Shown piece after piece: positions 10,510 to 22,309 of a stretch of 64,000 nucleotides of DNA. Below the pieces are notes generated by a model. The model was given only the letters and a program-made list of their open reading frames with translations, was not told where the DNA came from and did no database searches. The first letter of the stretch is position 1. Each line of letters starts with the position of its first letter. Origin of the DNA: Cylindrodendrum hubeiense (taxonomy: Eukaryota > Ascomycota > Sordariomycetes > Hypocreales > Nectriaceae); the NCBI GenBank assembly GCA_014621425.1, contig JAANBB010000192.1, positions 1-64,000 on the forward strand, in the 5' to 3' direction. The position numbers and the translations under genes were made by a program.

Positions 10510-11466
10510 TTACAATAACAATCCCAAGATTGTCAACGCAAAGGGCGCAATGGTGGCGAGCGCCAAGCCTGGTGCCAGCCCAGCAGCAGCGTTGTCCGAG
10601 TCGTCGGTTGCAGAGGCGGAAGCGGATGCAGATGCAGTCCCCGAAGCCGTCGCCGTTGTCTTCCTCATCATGTCATCGTACTTGTCGACAACAAAGTTGG
10701 CAATATCGTCGCCATAATTGCTGATGTACAACCTGTGCACTTCGCCGTCGTCGCCAAGGTCGCAAAAGGTATCCCCAGTGTCACAATACGACCGCATGAT
10801 GCCGGTGTAGTTGTCCTCGCACAGGGTGATGTTCTGACGGGGGAAGACCTGGACCCATCGGTTAGCCACAGGAAAGGAAGACGATCAGACTGTCACGGCC
10901 CATACCCCGTTCTTTTGGCTCGTTCCTCTGTTGTACGGGGCCTCGGCCACGTGGCTAGGGTCTCCAAAGACGATGATGGCGACCACTGGTTCAGTTAGTA
11001 ACCCGAGAGGCGTTATATATGAGGCCACCGGCTTTCACTGACCGCTGTCTTCGACCAAGCTTATTGGGAGCGCAGCCCTCTGTGAGAAGCCGATGATACC
11101 TCCACTGCCGCAAAAGGCGTCGCTGGCGACTTGGCCGCCCTGAGAGTAGCCAAAGACGGCAATTTTGCCATCTGGACAGGCCTTGTGGTAGCTGGTGATG
11201 AGATTTTGCATCGTCTCAACTCCATCCCTCTCCGATCTCATGTAATTTGGGTCGGAAAATGCGGCTGGGTAGTCGAGGGGCTCAACAATTGAGTTCTCAA
11301 TGCGGTCTGCGATGTCCTCGGCGAGGCTACCCGTGACGCCGCTACCGTCCTTCTCGCCAGTACCTCGCGCAACGACCATGTAAAGGCCGTCGGCGCATGT
11401 TATGCTGGAGCTCTTGGCGAGCGTGCCGACGAGGAGCATCGCCGTGGGGAGAGCGGAGGGACGCAT
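10510..11466 (-). CDS. Cutinase/acetylxylan-esterase family (CE5) protein with GPI-like tail
   Basis: Secreted serine esterase of the cutinase fold. Exons are 11466-11043, 10985-10906 and 10848-10510; phases match, giving 280 aa. I prefer ATG 11466 because MRPSALPTAMLLVGTLAKS forms a signal peptide at once. An in-frame ATG at 11520 would add 18 polar residues. Family landmarks are VVARGTGEKDG near the N-terminus, the nucleophile elbow FGYSQGGQVASD, the strand VVAIIVFGDPSH, and a C-terminal TFCDLGDDGEVHRLY segment likely to supply the Asp and His. Paired cysteines are present (FCGSGG, LCEDN, SYCDTG, TFCD). The protein ends in a Thr/Ser/Ala-rich stretch, then DSDNAAAG and a hydrophobic end (ALATIAPFALTILGLLL), as in GPI-anchored proteins. 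Most CE5 enzymes are freely secreted, so wall or membrane tethering is unusual. Substrate (cutin, acetylxylan or other ester) cannot be decided. Confidence 0.88.
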
Positions 11467-11520
11467 CTTGGGTGGTTGATGACGTGTAAGAGTAAGCTGG
11501 GACTGGCTGAGACTCTTCAA

Positions 11521-13000
11521 GATAGTGGAAAGCCGGAATGAGGATCGGCGTGGATATATGTGGCGGAAGAGCCGAGGACATGTATCGGCAGCTTGTCGAG
11601 CGACGAGTTGGCCGGACCTGAGCTCCAGGTGTCATCTGGGCGATGGCTATGACAGTCCACATAGTCGTTGCTTCTGTTCAGCTTACACTCCGCCAGGCCC
11701 ACAAGTCCGAGGTCTTAGCACTGATCTCTGAGGAATGAATACCTCATAGAGTGGGATCGATCGCGACAGTATTGGACACACTATCAGCAGCTACCGAGAC
11801 GCGGTGGAAGAGGAGACAGATAACATTTGACCGCCACAGAGAGCGGGGGCATATCTCTCATTCTCATGCACGAATTGCAGCTATTACTGGTCAAGGAAAG
11901 ACATGTCATTAGCGCCCTCGCGATGCTGGTTCCCAAGCTCCCAAGGAGAAGAACCATTAAACCGCTTGACCATTCGCATAGTACATATACTCTATACAGC
12001 GCAGCCCACATACTTTTGCAAAGAAGCCTTCCAGCTCGAAGAGCTCGAGGATGATATTTTAATAATGACGATACATTCCATGTCTCATCCTCTATCGCAC
12101 GGCCACCGCCACAGCCGCCTGACCCGGTTATCACATTCATAATATCATTGTCTCACAAAACAAACTCCACGTCTTGTCCGCAACCAGTAACCACGACAAA
12201 CGAGGACCCATAATCAGATACATCGGCTCCTCTAAAGGAAAAGTCTGCCGTAAACTCTAGCCTACAGCGGATACGGCGTGTTCTCGCGCCTTCTCCCCTC
12301 GCCCGCAGCCGATTGCCGGTGACGCCCGAGACATTCGCTGCCACGACGGCATCGCCCTCACTTGGCGCGCCTCCCGTTCCGCAAATGGATTTTGCCTTTC
12401 CAAACGGGAAACTCCCGGGAAAAGATAAAGACCAATGCGCGCAAGAGTCAGGACACGTTTAGGAAACATCGATAGTGTTAACTTTTGCGAGAGTTCGGGC
12501 CGCGGACTAGCCTCGCGCCACTCAAGTGAGGATATCGCCGTCGCACGGCAACATGTGAACCACGTCTCACACCTCGGCCCTATCACCGTCATAAAGATCG
12601 ATTCAGGAAAAAAATATACCGTGGCTTCTCTTCTCCCGAGTTGATGTTGGCAGAATGCTCCCTTTAGAACGTTCTAATATTGCTATGAACTTCCCCAACT
12701 GTCTTTCCGCCAGAGAAGCTAGCCATTTCACAGCCAGCCATTTCACAATCAGTGAGCACCACAATCTTATCATCTGCGACTATATATTTGGATTCACTGA
12801 AATCGGTATGTATGGAACTCATGTCCTTTTGGTGTGGGATTTATCATCCCAGCGGATCAATTGATTTGACCGCTGCTTAATCTGACCGGATCTTGGACGC
12901 TGTGGGAGCGAACCTGACCTTCATATATGGCCTGGCTTGACAACGTGTAACAGTCCAAGCATCTCTGGTGCCTGCTGTTTAAAACGCCCCTGGCAACATC
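11521..13000. other. Intergenic, no gene recognised
   Basis: This contains the upstream region of the CE5 esterase gene, then about 1.2 kb in which neither strand shows a convincing protein. Base composition turns more AT-rich beyond about 12,600, where the region grades into the segment with broken protein-like pieces. Confidence 0.45.
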
Positions 13001-15160
13001 AAGAGTCTCAACTTCTGTGGAATCAGCGAATGAGCACTCGATCTCAGCATTCTCGCACTCTCGCCACTCCCGATCAATAGCTTGATTTAGCGACTATACT
13101 GCCGAGAGCGAACATGTTGCAGCTGTCATTTTCAATAGAATAAATCCTGACAGACTTGTTACAAAGTTAAACCGCCGACGCTCAGTACTTCAGTGAGTAT
13201 GTAGATCGGGAGTTCACATGTTCTGAATCAACGCGAAACTCGTCGTGCCTGGGCAAGTATCCGCCGCAATATAGCACGTCCGCATACCTGTCAGTGGGAG
13301 GGATCTTCTCTGCGTCTGCCTCGAATGGATTTATGACGGAGTTGAAGCAGAGATCCAATATCTGACAGGATGAGCTAAGACCGGAGAATATGTGATGTGT
13401 TAGACATGTGAGGAATGACTGCGCTCCGTCAACCCGGTTCAAGTTATGCAGTATTCGCCGTGTCCAAGTTTGGTTCAGCTGGCCTGATCGTTGCCTGTCC
13501 TTCCGGATTACTCAATCTCGGCGGTATGATGACGCACTTTGAGCAGTTCGGGAACCAACAGCACCTCGTCTTCTGTGTACTGGTTGGGCTCGGTTAACTT
13601 GGATGCAATAATCGGGGATTTGGTAACATCAAGTATTACCCATGACACTGAGTGTGCTTGCTATTCCCAACAGTGGCGATTTCACTTAACGAGAGCGTCC
13701 GATTATGATGCTCACCATGAGCACATTGAATAGATGTCATTTTGCGGGCCTGAGCTATGGCTTGTGCTTCCTTCGCGTCTCTCTGCTGCTCAACGTTCTC
13801 ACATAATACGGTTGACTTGCACCTTTAGTGGGGCCGAGTTGAATTCCTAATCTGGGCAGTATGTCCACCGGGTCCAGCTCCGATTGGCGGTTGCGATCAA
13901 TCCGGGAGTGTATTGAGGATAATGAGTGAGATAAGAAGCCAAATACTACGTTTAATTTACCAGGGGCTACAATTCAATAAATACAGGGGTAATTCCAAAT
14001 AATCAAGCTGGCATATGTAATCTTCGATGAAGCCCCCAATGCAACCCGCATATCGTCCATTGGTGTCCTGATTGGAGCAAATATTGAGAGAGTCATCTTC
14101 AAACTTTTGTCCATCATCCGGGAAACGTGTGTGTGGCGATTGGAGAATAGGCCGAACCCCGATTATCAAGGGCCAATCGGCAGTTTTGAGTAGTGCGATT
14201 GATGAACGCTGGGTGACCTCACAGGAGTGGCCTCAGATAAGTCTGCATGGGATTTAGCCCTATCCTGGAATTGCAGGTGCAACTCGACAGGCCGTCACGC
14301 TTGTCGAGGTTGTAAGCACCGAACAGGACGCTTGCAAGGCTCCCGGTTTTGGTCGACTGCTAAACAACACATGGCGACGCGTTGAGGGTGTCAAAATGGA
14401 AACTCGGAGGCTTCCGATGACCTCTCTAGTCGCCTGCGAGCCAGCGCCAACCAACTTCAGAAGAAGCTGTATGTCAGTTCAGCGAAGGTCGCGGTGCTGA
14501 CATTCACACGGACCTGCAAGATGCCGACAAAGTGAAACAACGAATGCGTCTCGGTTAGTATCAAGACATGATTGCTGCATATGCGGACATGATGCGATGA
14601 GGTGGGTGTGTGCCTCTGTCAGAGAATGGTAACATGCCGGTATGCATGTCAGTCTTGGCGAACTGAAACTCGTTCGAAGCTAGGGCTCCAATCCCGTCGG
14701 TCCAGCCAAATGTAGACGGCATGGTCATGACATTGCAGTTATTCACTCTGCGCACCAGAGCTAGGCGATCAATTTATGCCCCAGCTCATGATGGTGGCGT
14801 TCGAGATGCGAGTAAAGGTCGCCCGTGAGACCGGCTATGAGGCCAGGGGGACACAATCGAGTCCCGAGGTATCCAAGGTAATTTGCTATCGCAGGTTCGA
14901 GACAGAACTGAAAGTCAATCATCTGCGCAGTATGGTTGAGGGGAAAGTTTCGGCTAGCCCCCTTGGTGCGAAGCCTCAGCCCCTGGCGAGCCCGATGGAA
15001 GGAATATCCCGAAGTACCGTGGCGGTTGGCTCGTGGCCGCCGCCGTGGAGCAGTGCTTCTGGAAATAGGGCTGGAAGCTGGTCAAGCGTGGCCTGTAACT
15101 CGTCGTGACTCGTCGCGACCACCACCATGTCTCTTCCCCACACATTGCCCATCTCACCAC
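13000..15160 (-). pseudogene. Possible decayed gene remnants, family unknown
   Basis: The minus strand carries several protein-like open segments in changing frames and broken by stops. These include KEAQAIAQARKMTSIQCAHG (about 13,790-13,715), KLTEPNQYTEDEVLLVPELL (about 13,600-13,540), SSCQILDLCFNSVINPFEAD (about 13,370-13,310), a piece at 14,169-13,957, NCNVMTMPSTFGWTDGIGAL (14,745-14,680), a 53-aa segment at 14,922-14,761 containing EPAIANYLGYLGTRLCPPG, and SHDELQATLDQLPALFPEAL from about 15,127. I do not recognise any family. Plausible splice sites join some neighbours, so one or more poorly conserved intron-rich genes is an alternative. The mixed frames and stops make decay more likely. 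Confidence 0.35.
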
Positions 15161-18100
15161 ATCCAGGTTGCTTCAACTACTTTTAGCATCGCTTGTTTCC
15201 ATCCAATACAAGCGTAAAACATGCGCAGAAACGAAACCGACGAGTCAATGCAGCTTAATCATGAACAACACCGTGCTACTGGTCGTCGTCGCACATGATC
15301 GCCTAGAAGCTGGGGTCGCCCACCTGCGGCGTGGCAGGCATCTGTCACAGCCCCTAGCCCAGCCTGAATAGTCCCCTAGCAACGGACAAGGACGCTCATC
15401 CATCGCGAACGCCGGCAATCTCGTCTTCGCCGGCGATACTTGGCCAATGCTGCGGTACACGGCTGATCGTCAAACGTTGCGGAGAAGAGGAGACGTAGTC
15501 GAGCGTTTCAAGGGCGCACCCTTGGCGTTTGAGCTGAGGGCGCATTGACGGGGCAATGCACACTTGAGGAAATCGTCTGTCCAGACTGGGGAGAGGAGTG
15601 CATTGCAGGGGTGCGGCGGCTATCGAGTTAAAACTTGGTCCTCTTTCTCACCCTCCAGAACCGAGATCCGAATCGTTCAGCGGGCTCGCGCCAACCTCCC
15701 CGCAGCAATTAGCGAACTGATGAACGATCGCATAAGGCCCAGGAATTAGGTATTGGTAGCGGGCAACGGGTCGTGGAGGCGGGACACGGCCTCATGGCTA
15801 GTCGACTCTAGAGACCGCGCGGCCCTGGTCCATCCCGCACCATCGGGATTTGCCTTGGGCATAATTACTGGTCAGCGCGTGCATCGTGGTTGGACAGAGG
15901 CGCTACGGTGTACTGTTCGATGCTTCGTTCGGCCGCTGGTCGGTCCCCCACAGCCAACCCAGAGCCAGCCCACAGCCAACTCGTCCGTTGGACGACGCCA
16001 GCAAGCCAGGTCGCCAGGCGCATCCCCGGCCTGTGTCAAATGTCTCGGGATTCGTGTGTCCAGTACGTCAGCGGTGGAGTCGGCCAGCATCCGGGATCCT
16101 CATGCTACAGGTGATGATGATGCCATGGCGCCGCTGTTGGCGGGGTTTCGACGGTTTTCCCGTCTGCCCTTGGTCGTCATGTCGGCGTACGTCGCAAGCG
16201 TCGCAGCGTCGCGGGAGTATTGCATCGTCGTCGTAGCCGTCGTCGTTGGCTTGCGGAGCAAAGTGCATAGCCGTGGGCAATATCGGCGGTCAAGCTTGGG
16301 AACCGAGATACCGAAGACGTGTGACCGACCCACGCCATGCTAATACTGAAGCTAATGCCATGCATGAATGAAAGGCGATGGCGTCAAAGAACAAACGAAC
16401 GCCCAACCAACAATTGTTAGCCTGTGACTGCCTCGTGCCCCCTCTCCTGTCGTTGGTCGTGTTTCTCACCCTCAAGCGGCGAGCCCATCCCCAGTCGGGC
16501 ACGAGACGGTGGTCGTCGCGGGTCCAGACTGCTGGTCCCCTGGGCGCTGCGCCGCTACCACACGCACCACGCTGCATTCGCCTGCTAGAGCCCGTTGTCA
16601 TCGGTTCACGGCGAACAGCTCGTGGCGTTGGGGATGACTCGGACGCCTCGACTGCCCGACAGCTGCTCGCGTGTCCCTTCATTGGACGCCGCCGCTAATG
16701 GCGCCTTATCACACGATGCGGGCAATGGAGGTAATGGTAAAGTGCCCACACACACTTGCAGCCAGGCGGTTCTTGGCTTGGCTCGCGGATTCGGCTCCCC
16801 GGACATGGGAAGTTGGACATGATGGTCGACAGGCCTCACAGACGACTCTGATGAGGAAGAAGGAAATATTGGGTGGGAACCCGACGCCGCGGGCACCGGA
16901 AAGAAGCGTGTTAGGCAACGCTACGGGCTTTGCAGGTGAAGCCAGCGGAGAACTAACGCCTTCTGGACTCGAGGTCGGCTGGACCCCCGCTGGGGCGCTT
17001 CCAAATAATCTGTCTCTTGGACCCCAAGTCGTCAACCCTCGACCCTCGACCCCTGTTAGCTTACCGACTTACAGCGGGTTTGTCCTAGCTATTGCACTTA
17101 ACTACTTCGTACGCATGTAGTAGGGTGCAGCAGCTGGAGCTGGAGCTGGAGCTGGGGATGGGGCTGGGCCTGGAAGCGGTTTGCGTGTGAAGAGGTGCGC
17201 CGTGACCTGGCCGCAATAACTCGATAGCCGCGTGTTAATTAGGCCTCGCGCCGCGGGCCTGCGTGCATCTCGCAGCAGCTAACGAGCATGGGAGAGGCGA
17301 GGGTTGGGTGAGGGTTGGGTGAGGGGATGGGTGTGGTCGCTGTGGTGAATGGTTGGTTGGTCGACGAGCTCTCAGATAAGGAACCAGACCTCGGAGGCGA
17401 GTTGACGTGACGATTGACGGTCAACGGTTGACGGTTGACGTGACAGTCGACGGGAAAAGTCCTCATAATCACGCAGCCGCCGGATGGCTGCAGCGCGAGG
17501 GCACGCAGTAGGGGTAGCGATGCAGCGGGATCCGACAGTCTGGTCGCCTTTTGCCAATGAATCGAGGCGCGGAAGAGGGGGATTCGAGCCGGACATGGCG
17601 TGTCATGTCACGTCGTGTTGAGTCGTGCCTTGTTGAGCAAAGTGTTGCGGGCGCCCTGGGAGCCTTTCCGCCTTGGGGGGCGACGACGAGGTGGGAGGTT
17701 CAGGGCTGCTACAGGGGGCCACGGCAGGCGACGGGGGTTGCCACCCACCAAAACCCACCGCGACGGGCACACCACTAAATCAGGAGCCAACCCACACTGG
17801 CAACACTGGACAACCCACAGCGCCGTGTCCCACTGACTCCCACACGCTAGCGACGGATCGCTAGTTTGAACGGGCGAGCGAGCCAAGGGCAAACCGAGGC
17901 CAGGGATGGCATGGCCCGGGGGCCACCAGCCTTGAGGGCGGCCAGGAGCAAGTACATTACGACAAGTACGTACTAGCAAGCACTAGGTGGCAGGGAGCAA
18001 GGAGGGGATGGGCCTTGTCAGCGCGCAGGGATGCGAATGAAAAAGACGCCGCGACCACCAAAACGTACTGGGTCGCAGGTCAAGGCTCCTCTCGCGTTGA

Positions 18101-18547
18101 TCGAATAATGCTGACGACGGTCCTCTTCATCCTCAGCTCCTGCTCCTCGCCACACTCTTCACACTCCTCCTCGACTCAATTCATTCTACCCTCTATTACT
18201 GTATAATCTTCTTCGCCTCTCTATTCTCTCTATACTCTATACTCGGTACTCGGTACTCGATACTCGATACTCTACGCACCACGCCTGCTCTCTTGTTATT
18301 TATTGCTTCCAGTCTTTTGATACCCTTCAGTCTTCTCTACTATACCCCCACCACTACCACCACCACAACCACAACCACCCGTCTCCTAGTCGCCCGTCGT
18401 CGACGCCTGCTTGGAGGCTGGCTTCCTCTCTCTCCAACATCTCGACTCTACTCTGAATATTTGCTACTATCGGATCTCTCCTTAATCCTCTCCTCTCTAC
18501 CTCGATACCCCCCCATCCATCCATCCCACCCACGAACTGTCGCAAAC
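15161..18547. other. Intergenic and upstream region of the GNAT-like gene
   Basis: About 3.4 kb with no recognised gene. The many short open frames at 15.7-17.1 kb are GC-rich chance frames overlapping on several strands. A GAGCTG-type microsatellite lies at about 17,133-17,165. From about 18,120 the plus strand becomes strongly CT-rich, with many CTC/TCT runs and a CCA-rich patch at 18,345-18,380, typical of a fungal promoter and 5' leader just before ATG 18548. Confidence 0.5.
17133..17165. repeat. GGAGCT hexanucleotide microsatellite
   Basis: Four near-perfect copies of a GGAGCT unit are followed by degenerate copies. This is simple sequence in intergenic DNA. Confidence 0.75.
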
Positions 18548-20025
18548 ATGGAAGCCCCCCACCACATGGCGATCCGCGAGCTCGACCTCAGCGCCTACCA
18601 TCCCAACCCTCTGGTCGACAGAGTCAACGCCATGCCAGGACTCAAGACAAGCGCAGGTAGGCACATGCACTTCTTGTTTTTCTCTCTCTTACTTCTTTTG
18701 CTTCATGCGGCTCTCCGTCAACATGGTCGTCCTGCGCCAAGGGACCCTGTAACACAGCCGAGTTTTTTTTCTCGCGTTCGTTACCTTGGCCACCGCAATA
18801 ATATCCCACCCTGGTCGTCAGCTCGCTTGGCCCTGTGAGCACGAGCCTCTGGGACCCTGGATCTCAACCTAATGTGCTGAACCTCGGACGTTGGGTGGTG
18901 ATCAGCCCTCGGCGTCCATGTGGAAGTCATGCTGTCGTTGGGAGCAGGTGTTCCTCGGCGTCTTTTTGTTCTATGTTGTGTGGGAGCCATGTCGGTGGCG
19001 ATGGCTTCTCGTCTTACACGGCGCATTGCACCTCCACCCCGTGGATGTTCGCTGCCCGTGCACAAGAAACGCTAAAACTCAACGAAACCGCAAAATGGAA
19101 ACTTGTCACTAACATCACGTCTACAGCTTTCTTCACTTTCCTCCGTGCCAACCTCGTCCTCCACTCCGCCATGTCCTCCGCCACAAGCACCCCGCGCCTC
19201 GGCCCCTCCAGCCCATTCGCATCCATCATTGCGCCCTCGCCCTCGCCCTTCTCAGCCTCTGCCACCGTCTCGGCCGAACAACTCTTCGATCTCGATGACG
19301 ACAACAACGATATTCCTCCGCTTTCCCTCGAGATCCTCGAGTCCCGCCGGGACAAGGTCGATGGCCTGCGCCTCGTAGCCGACTCCATCGCCCAGATGCG
19401 CCAGCGTGCCTCGGTCGCCCTCGTCTTCCACCCGCTCTGCCTCGCCGGCCTGTCCGCCGCCCTCGCTACCGTCTACCAGCTCGGCTTCGTCTCCACCCTC
19501 GACATGGGCGTGTCCATGACCGTCTCGTGCGGGGTCGTAATGAGCTACCTCATGGGCATCCGCTACCTCGCCGGTGGATACATCTCCCTTGCCGAACGTC
19601 TGCGCTGGGGCTGGCTCCGCGCTGACGACGGCGAGGAGGACACTCTCCTGGCCGCCCGCTACAACGATGAAATCATCGGCTCCCTGGTCCTGCGCCTCGA
19701 ACCCAACCCCGCTGCCCTCAATAGTCCCAAACGCAAGTATCGCAGCGTCGCCCTCCGCGGTGGCAAGGGCGTCATCCGGGCGTGGACCACAAGCCTGCGC
19801 TACCGCGGCAAGGGTGTCGGCAAAGATCTTCTCTACGAGGCTGTCCGCATCACCAAGGAGCGTTGCGGTCGGGATGCGGAGGTCGGTTTCGCCCAGGAGC
19901 ACGCTAACAGCGCCATGCTGCTGCCGGGCATCTTCAATGCGCCATTCCGCAGGGACGAGGTCCTCGCTACCAAGGCGCTTGAGGAAGTCCTGGTCGACTA
20001 CGAGATGGCCAAGAAGAGGAGGTAA
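18548..20025 (+). CDS. GNAT-like acetyltransferase with membrane segments
   Basis: Exons are 18548-18656 and 19127-20025, phase 1 joined to complete an Ala codon, giving 335 aa. The 470-nt intron is long for this window. The first exon starts MEAPHHMAIRELDLSAYHPN. A hydrophobic pair follows (SVALVFHPLCLAGLSAALATV, then MTVSCGVVMSYLMGIRYLAGG), suggesting a membrane hairpin. Beyond it come acetyltransferase-like features: a strand-forming ARYNDEIIGSLVLRL, then VIRAWTTSLRYRGKGVGKDL, which resembles the acetyl-CoA pyrophosphate loop (R/Q-x-x-G-x-G/A), and the helix LYEAVRITKERCG. This layout recalls NAT8-type membrane acetyltransferases. If the first exon is not used, MSSATSTPRL in exon 2 could be the start. 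The substrate is unknown. The CT-rich 5' leader suggests solid expression. The family call rests on motif reading only. Confidence 0.75.
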
Positions 20026-20440
20026 ATAAAGAAGGAGAATCGCCAAAAAAGAAAAAGAATAAACCGAAAAAGAAATTTGAAGAGTTGGAAAGGTTGTGTC
20101 TGCACTAGAGGAGGCAGGTAATGGTTGGAGGTTGTGGCACTTTTGCATATTATACTTTCACTTGAGATACCCCAGATACCAGATACCATTCGTTTTAAGA
20201 CTCGTAATTCAATCAGGTCATGAAATATCATGACTCTAAACTCCACAACTTAATTTGTCACTCCTGTCTTGTTTCTGTCGGGTATATCTCTCCTCACCAG
20301 TCTCACATCCGCCCATTACCGTATTTCCCTTCCAACATTGGCCATCCGAAGAACCGGGCCAAGCCAAATATCGACAACCTTGCATAAAACCCCCAAATTA
20401 TGTGCATCATTCAACGTCCAATCAACAATCATCAACTAGC
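20026..20440. other. Convergent 3' regions of GNAT-like and H4-variant genes
   Basis: The two genes point toward each other across about 415 bp. The stretch is A- and T-rich, with an adenine-rich patch at 20,028-20,085. I see no gene in it. Confidence 0.5.
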
Positions 20441-21215
20441 TTAAGTGTAGCCAGAGGCGGCTGGGGTGGTGGTCTGCTTCTTGCGGGAATCATAAGTATC
20501 CGGGTCGAACCCATAGATAGGTCGACCGATGCGCTTCAGACTGTGAATAACCTAGAAATAGCGGTTAGCCATCTCACAGAACCAAACAGAAGTCCGGATG
20601 GGACGTACATCGTAGATGGTCACCGTCTTGGCATTGCGGTACTCAACATAGATGGCACAGTCTCTAAGGATCTTTGAAGCTATCAGCAACGAACGCGTGA
20701 AATGGAGGAATTGAGGAAGACATACCATCTCGAGCCTATCCTTCAAGGCGGCGCGGGCATCTTCGTAAATGGCCGCCGAGATTCGCTTGACACCACCCCG
20801 ACGGGCGAGGCGTCTGGAGACTGGTCAGTACACTCTTTGAAAAGACGTGGCTGGGGGAGAGGTGATAAGGATTGCCGTTGGTGCAGGATAGTGGCGCGCT
20901 TGGCCGCTGGCGTTGTGATAACAGGGCAGATATCGGGTATCCTTGAACTAACCTAATCGCTGGCTTGGCTGTTATCCATTTAGCAATCACGTCAATTTCC
21001 CAAAGCCGGAATCACATACTGATGCCCTGGATGCTGTCTCGGACAATCTTTCTATCGGTGAATCGTTAGCACCCATCATAGCTTCCCACTGCGACCCACC
21101 CCCGGTCTCACCTGTGTCGCCTTTTGGCTCCTCCCATGACAGTTTTGCCTGCGACCCTGGCAATTCCCTTTTTCGCACCGGACGGACCGCCGCGCTGCGA
21201 CACCGTGGGAGCCAT
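20441..21215 (-). CDS. hH4v: Divergent histone H4 variant (hH4v-like)
   Basis: Nucleosomal H4-fold protein of 137 aa, against 103 for canonical H4. Exons are 21215-21112, 21051-21020, 20968-20953 (only 16 nt), 20813-20726, 20671-20609 and 20551-20441; every phase matches. The core is plainly H4: [40 protein letters not shown] and [20 protein letters not shown], then [13 protein letters not shown]. It differs from canonical H4 at both ends. The N-tail, about 36 residues, begins [20 protein letters not shown] and includes [10 protein letters not shown]. It does not keep the spacing of K5, K8, K12 and K16, although an AKRRHRK equivalent of K16-K20 is present. The normal GFGG end is replaced by a polar extension of about 23 residues starting [11 protein letters not shown]. 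Neurospora crassa has a described highly diverged H4 variant, hH4v, and this is most likely its homologue. Role unknown; no H3 gene is adjacent. Confidence 0.93.
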
Positions 21216-22309
21216 TTCTCCGGCTATTTCCACAGCGCCCGCTGGCAGTTTGCAAGGTGGGTTGATGCGCGCGGGTGCTTATCTGCGAACGCGGGGTGAG
21301 GGGAGCGTTATCGTTAATCAAGGACGATCGGGCAAATAAACGGGAAGGCTGTGAGATAACGCTCTTTGAAGAACGGATCGGGAATGAGTGTTGATCAAGG
21401 GTTAGAAACAGGAAGGTGAAGGTGTTGTTTATGTTGGCGTGATTCATTGAAAGCTTCGACAGGTCTGAAGGTTGCCTTGAGTTTCCACACGTGACTCTAC
21501 ATCGCATCAAAGGCCTCAGTGACGAGACCAACCAACGGCCAAATCAACGGCCAAACCAAATAGCCAATCAACACTCAGTCACCCTGTGGAGAGCTCAAGA
21601 AGAGCGCGTATTAGTCTAACCAGGGACCGCAGTAGGTTAACTGGTATGAACTATCCTATATGGGCGCAAAATGATTTGCTCTGTCGACGGAATGGCTGCT
21701 TGTGGAAAACACCATAGTCAAATTGCGACACATTGGACATGTTCACGGGCTCAGAGTCAGAACAGAATTGGTGTCTATTTTTCATTGCCAAAAGCAGCGA
21801 AACTTTTCATGGTCCACGTCTCATCTCAGTATCCCTCGTGCCCATGCTCCCACTCAAACATCGTGGAGAATTCTTTATGGCCGGGTAGAGTATAGGTCCC
21901 AAGAAGTCGCGTGGAGGCAGGTATCAATGGCTTCATAACATTCCGCCCCAAGCTCCAACCCATTCGCCCCCGTCACATCCTGGTATAATTACGCATATAC
22001 CGACTCAACATAAAAACAAAACTACGGCCATGAACGCCAGCACCCCTGCTGTCGCTGCCGCTTGGACGTGTGGTTGATGAACAAGAAAGCAACGCGAGCG
22101 CACCGACGCCTCTCGTACAAGGGTATTAAAAGGATAGGAGTCGTAAAACGGTGCGAGAAGTCATGGGTCATCCATGCTTCGGCACCTTGTCCGGGTAGCA
22201 CAAGAGCACCCTGCTATCCTCTGGGGGTAGACGGCCTATAGTCTCCGTTTGAAAAAACGAGACAAGGTCAAAGCCGTCTCCCAAAGGATGGCATGCAGCG
22301 GCATAGCGC
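21216..22309. other. Intergenic between H4 variant and areB-like genes
   Basis: Both flanking genes read leftward, so this holds the H4-variant promoter and the 3' region of the GATA factor gene. No additional gene or repeat is recognised. Confidence 0.5.

Noticed and set aside
19252..20148. 298-codon minus-strand frame opposite the GNAT-like gene
   Set aside because: Composition (Gly, Ala, Asp-rich with no motif) is the mirror of the GC-rich sense codons; no splice or start context supports it.
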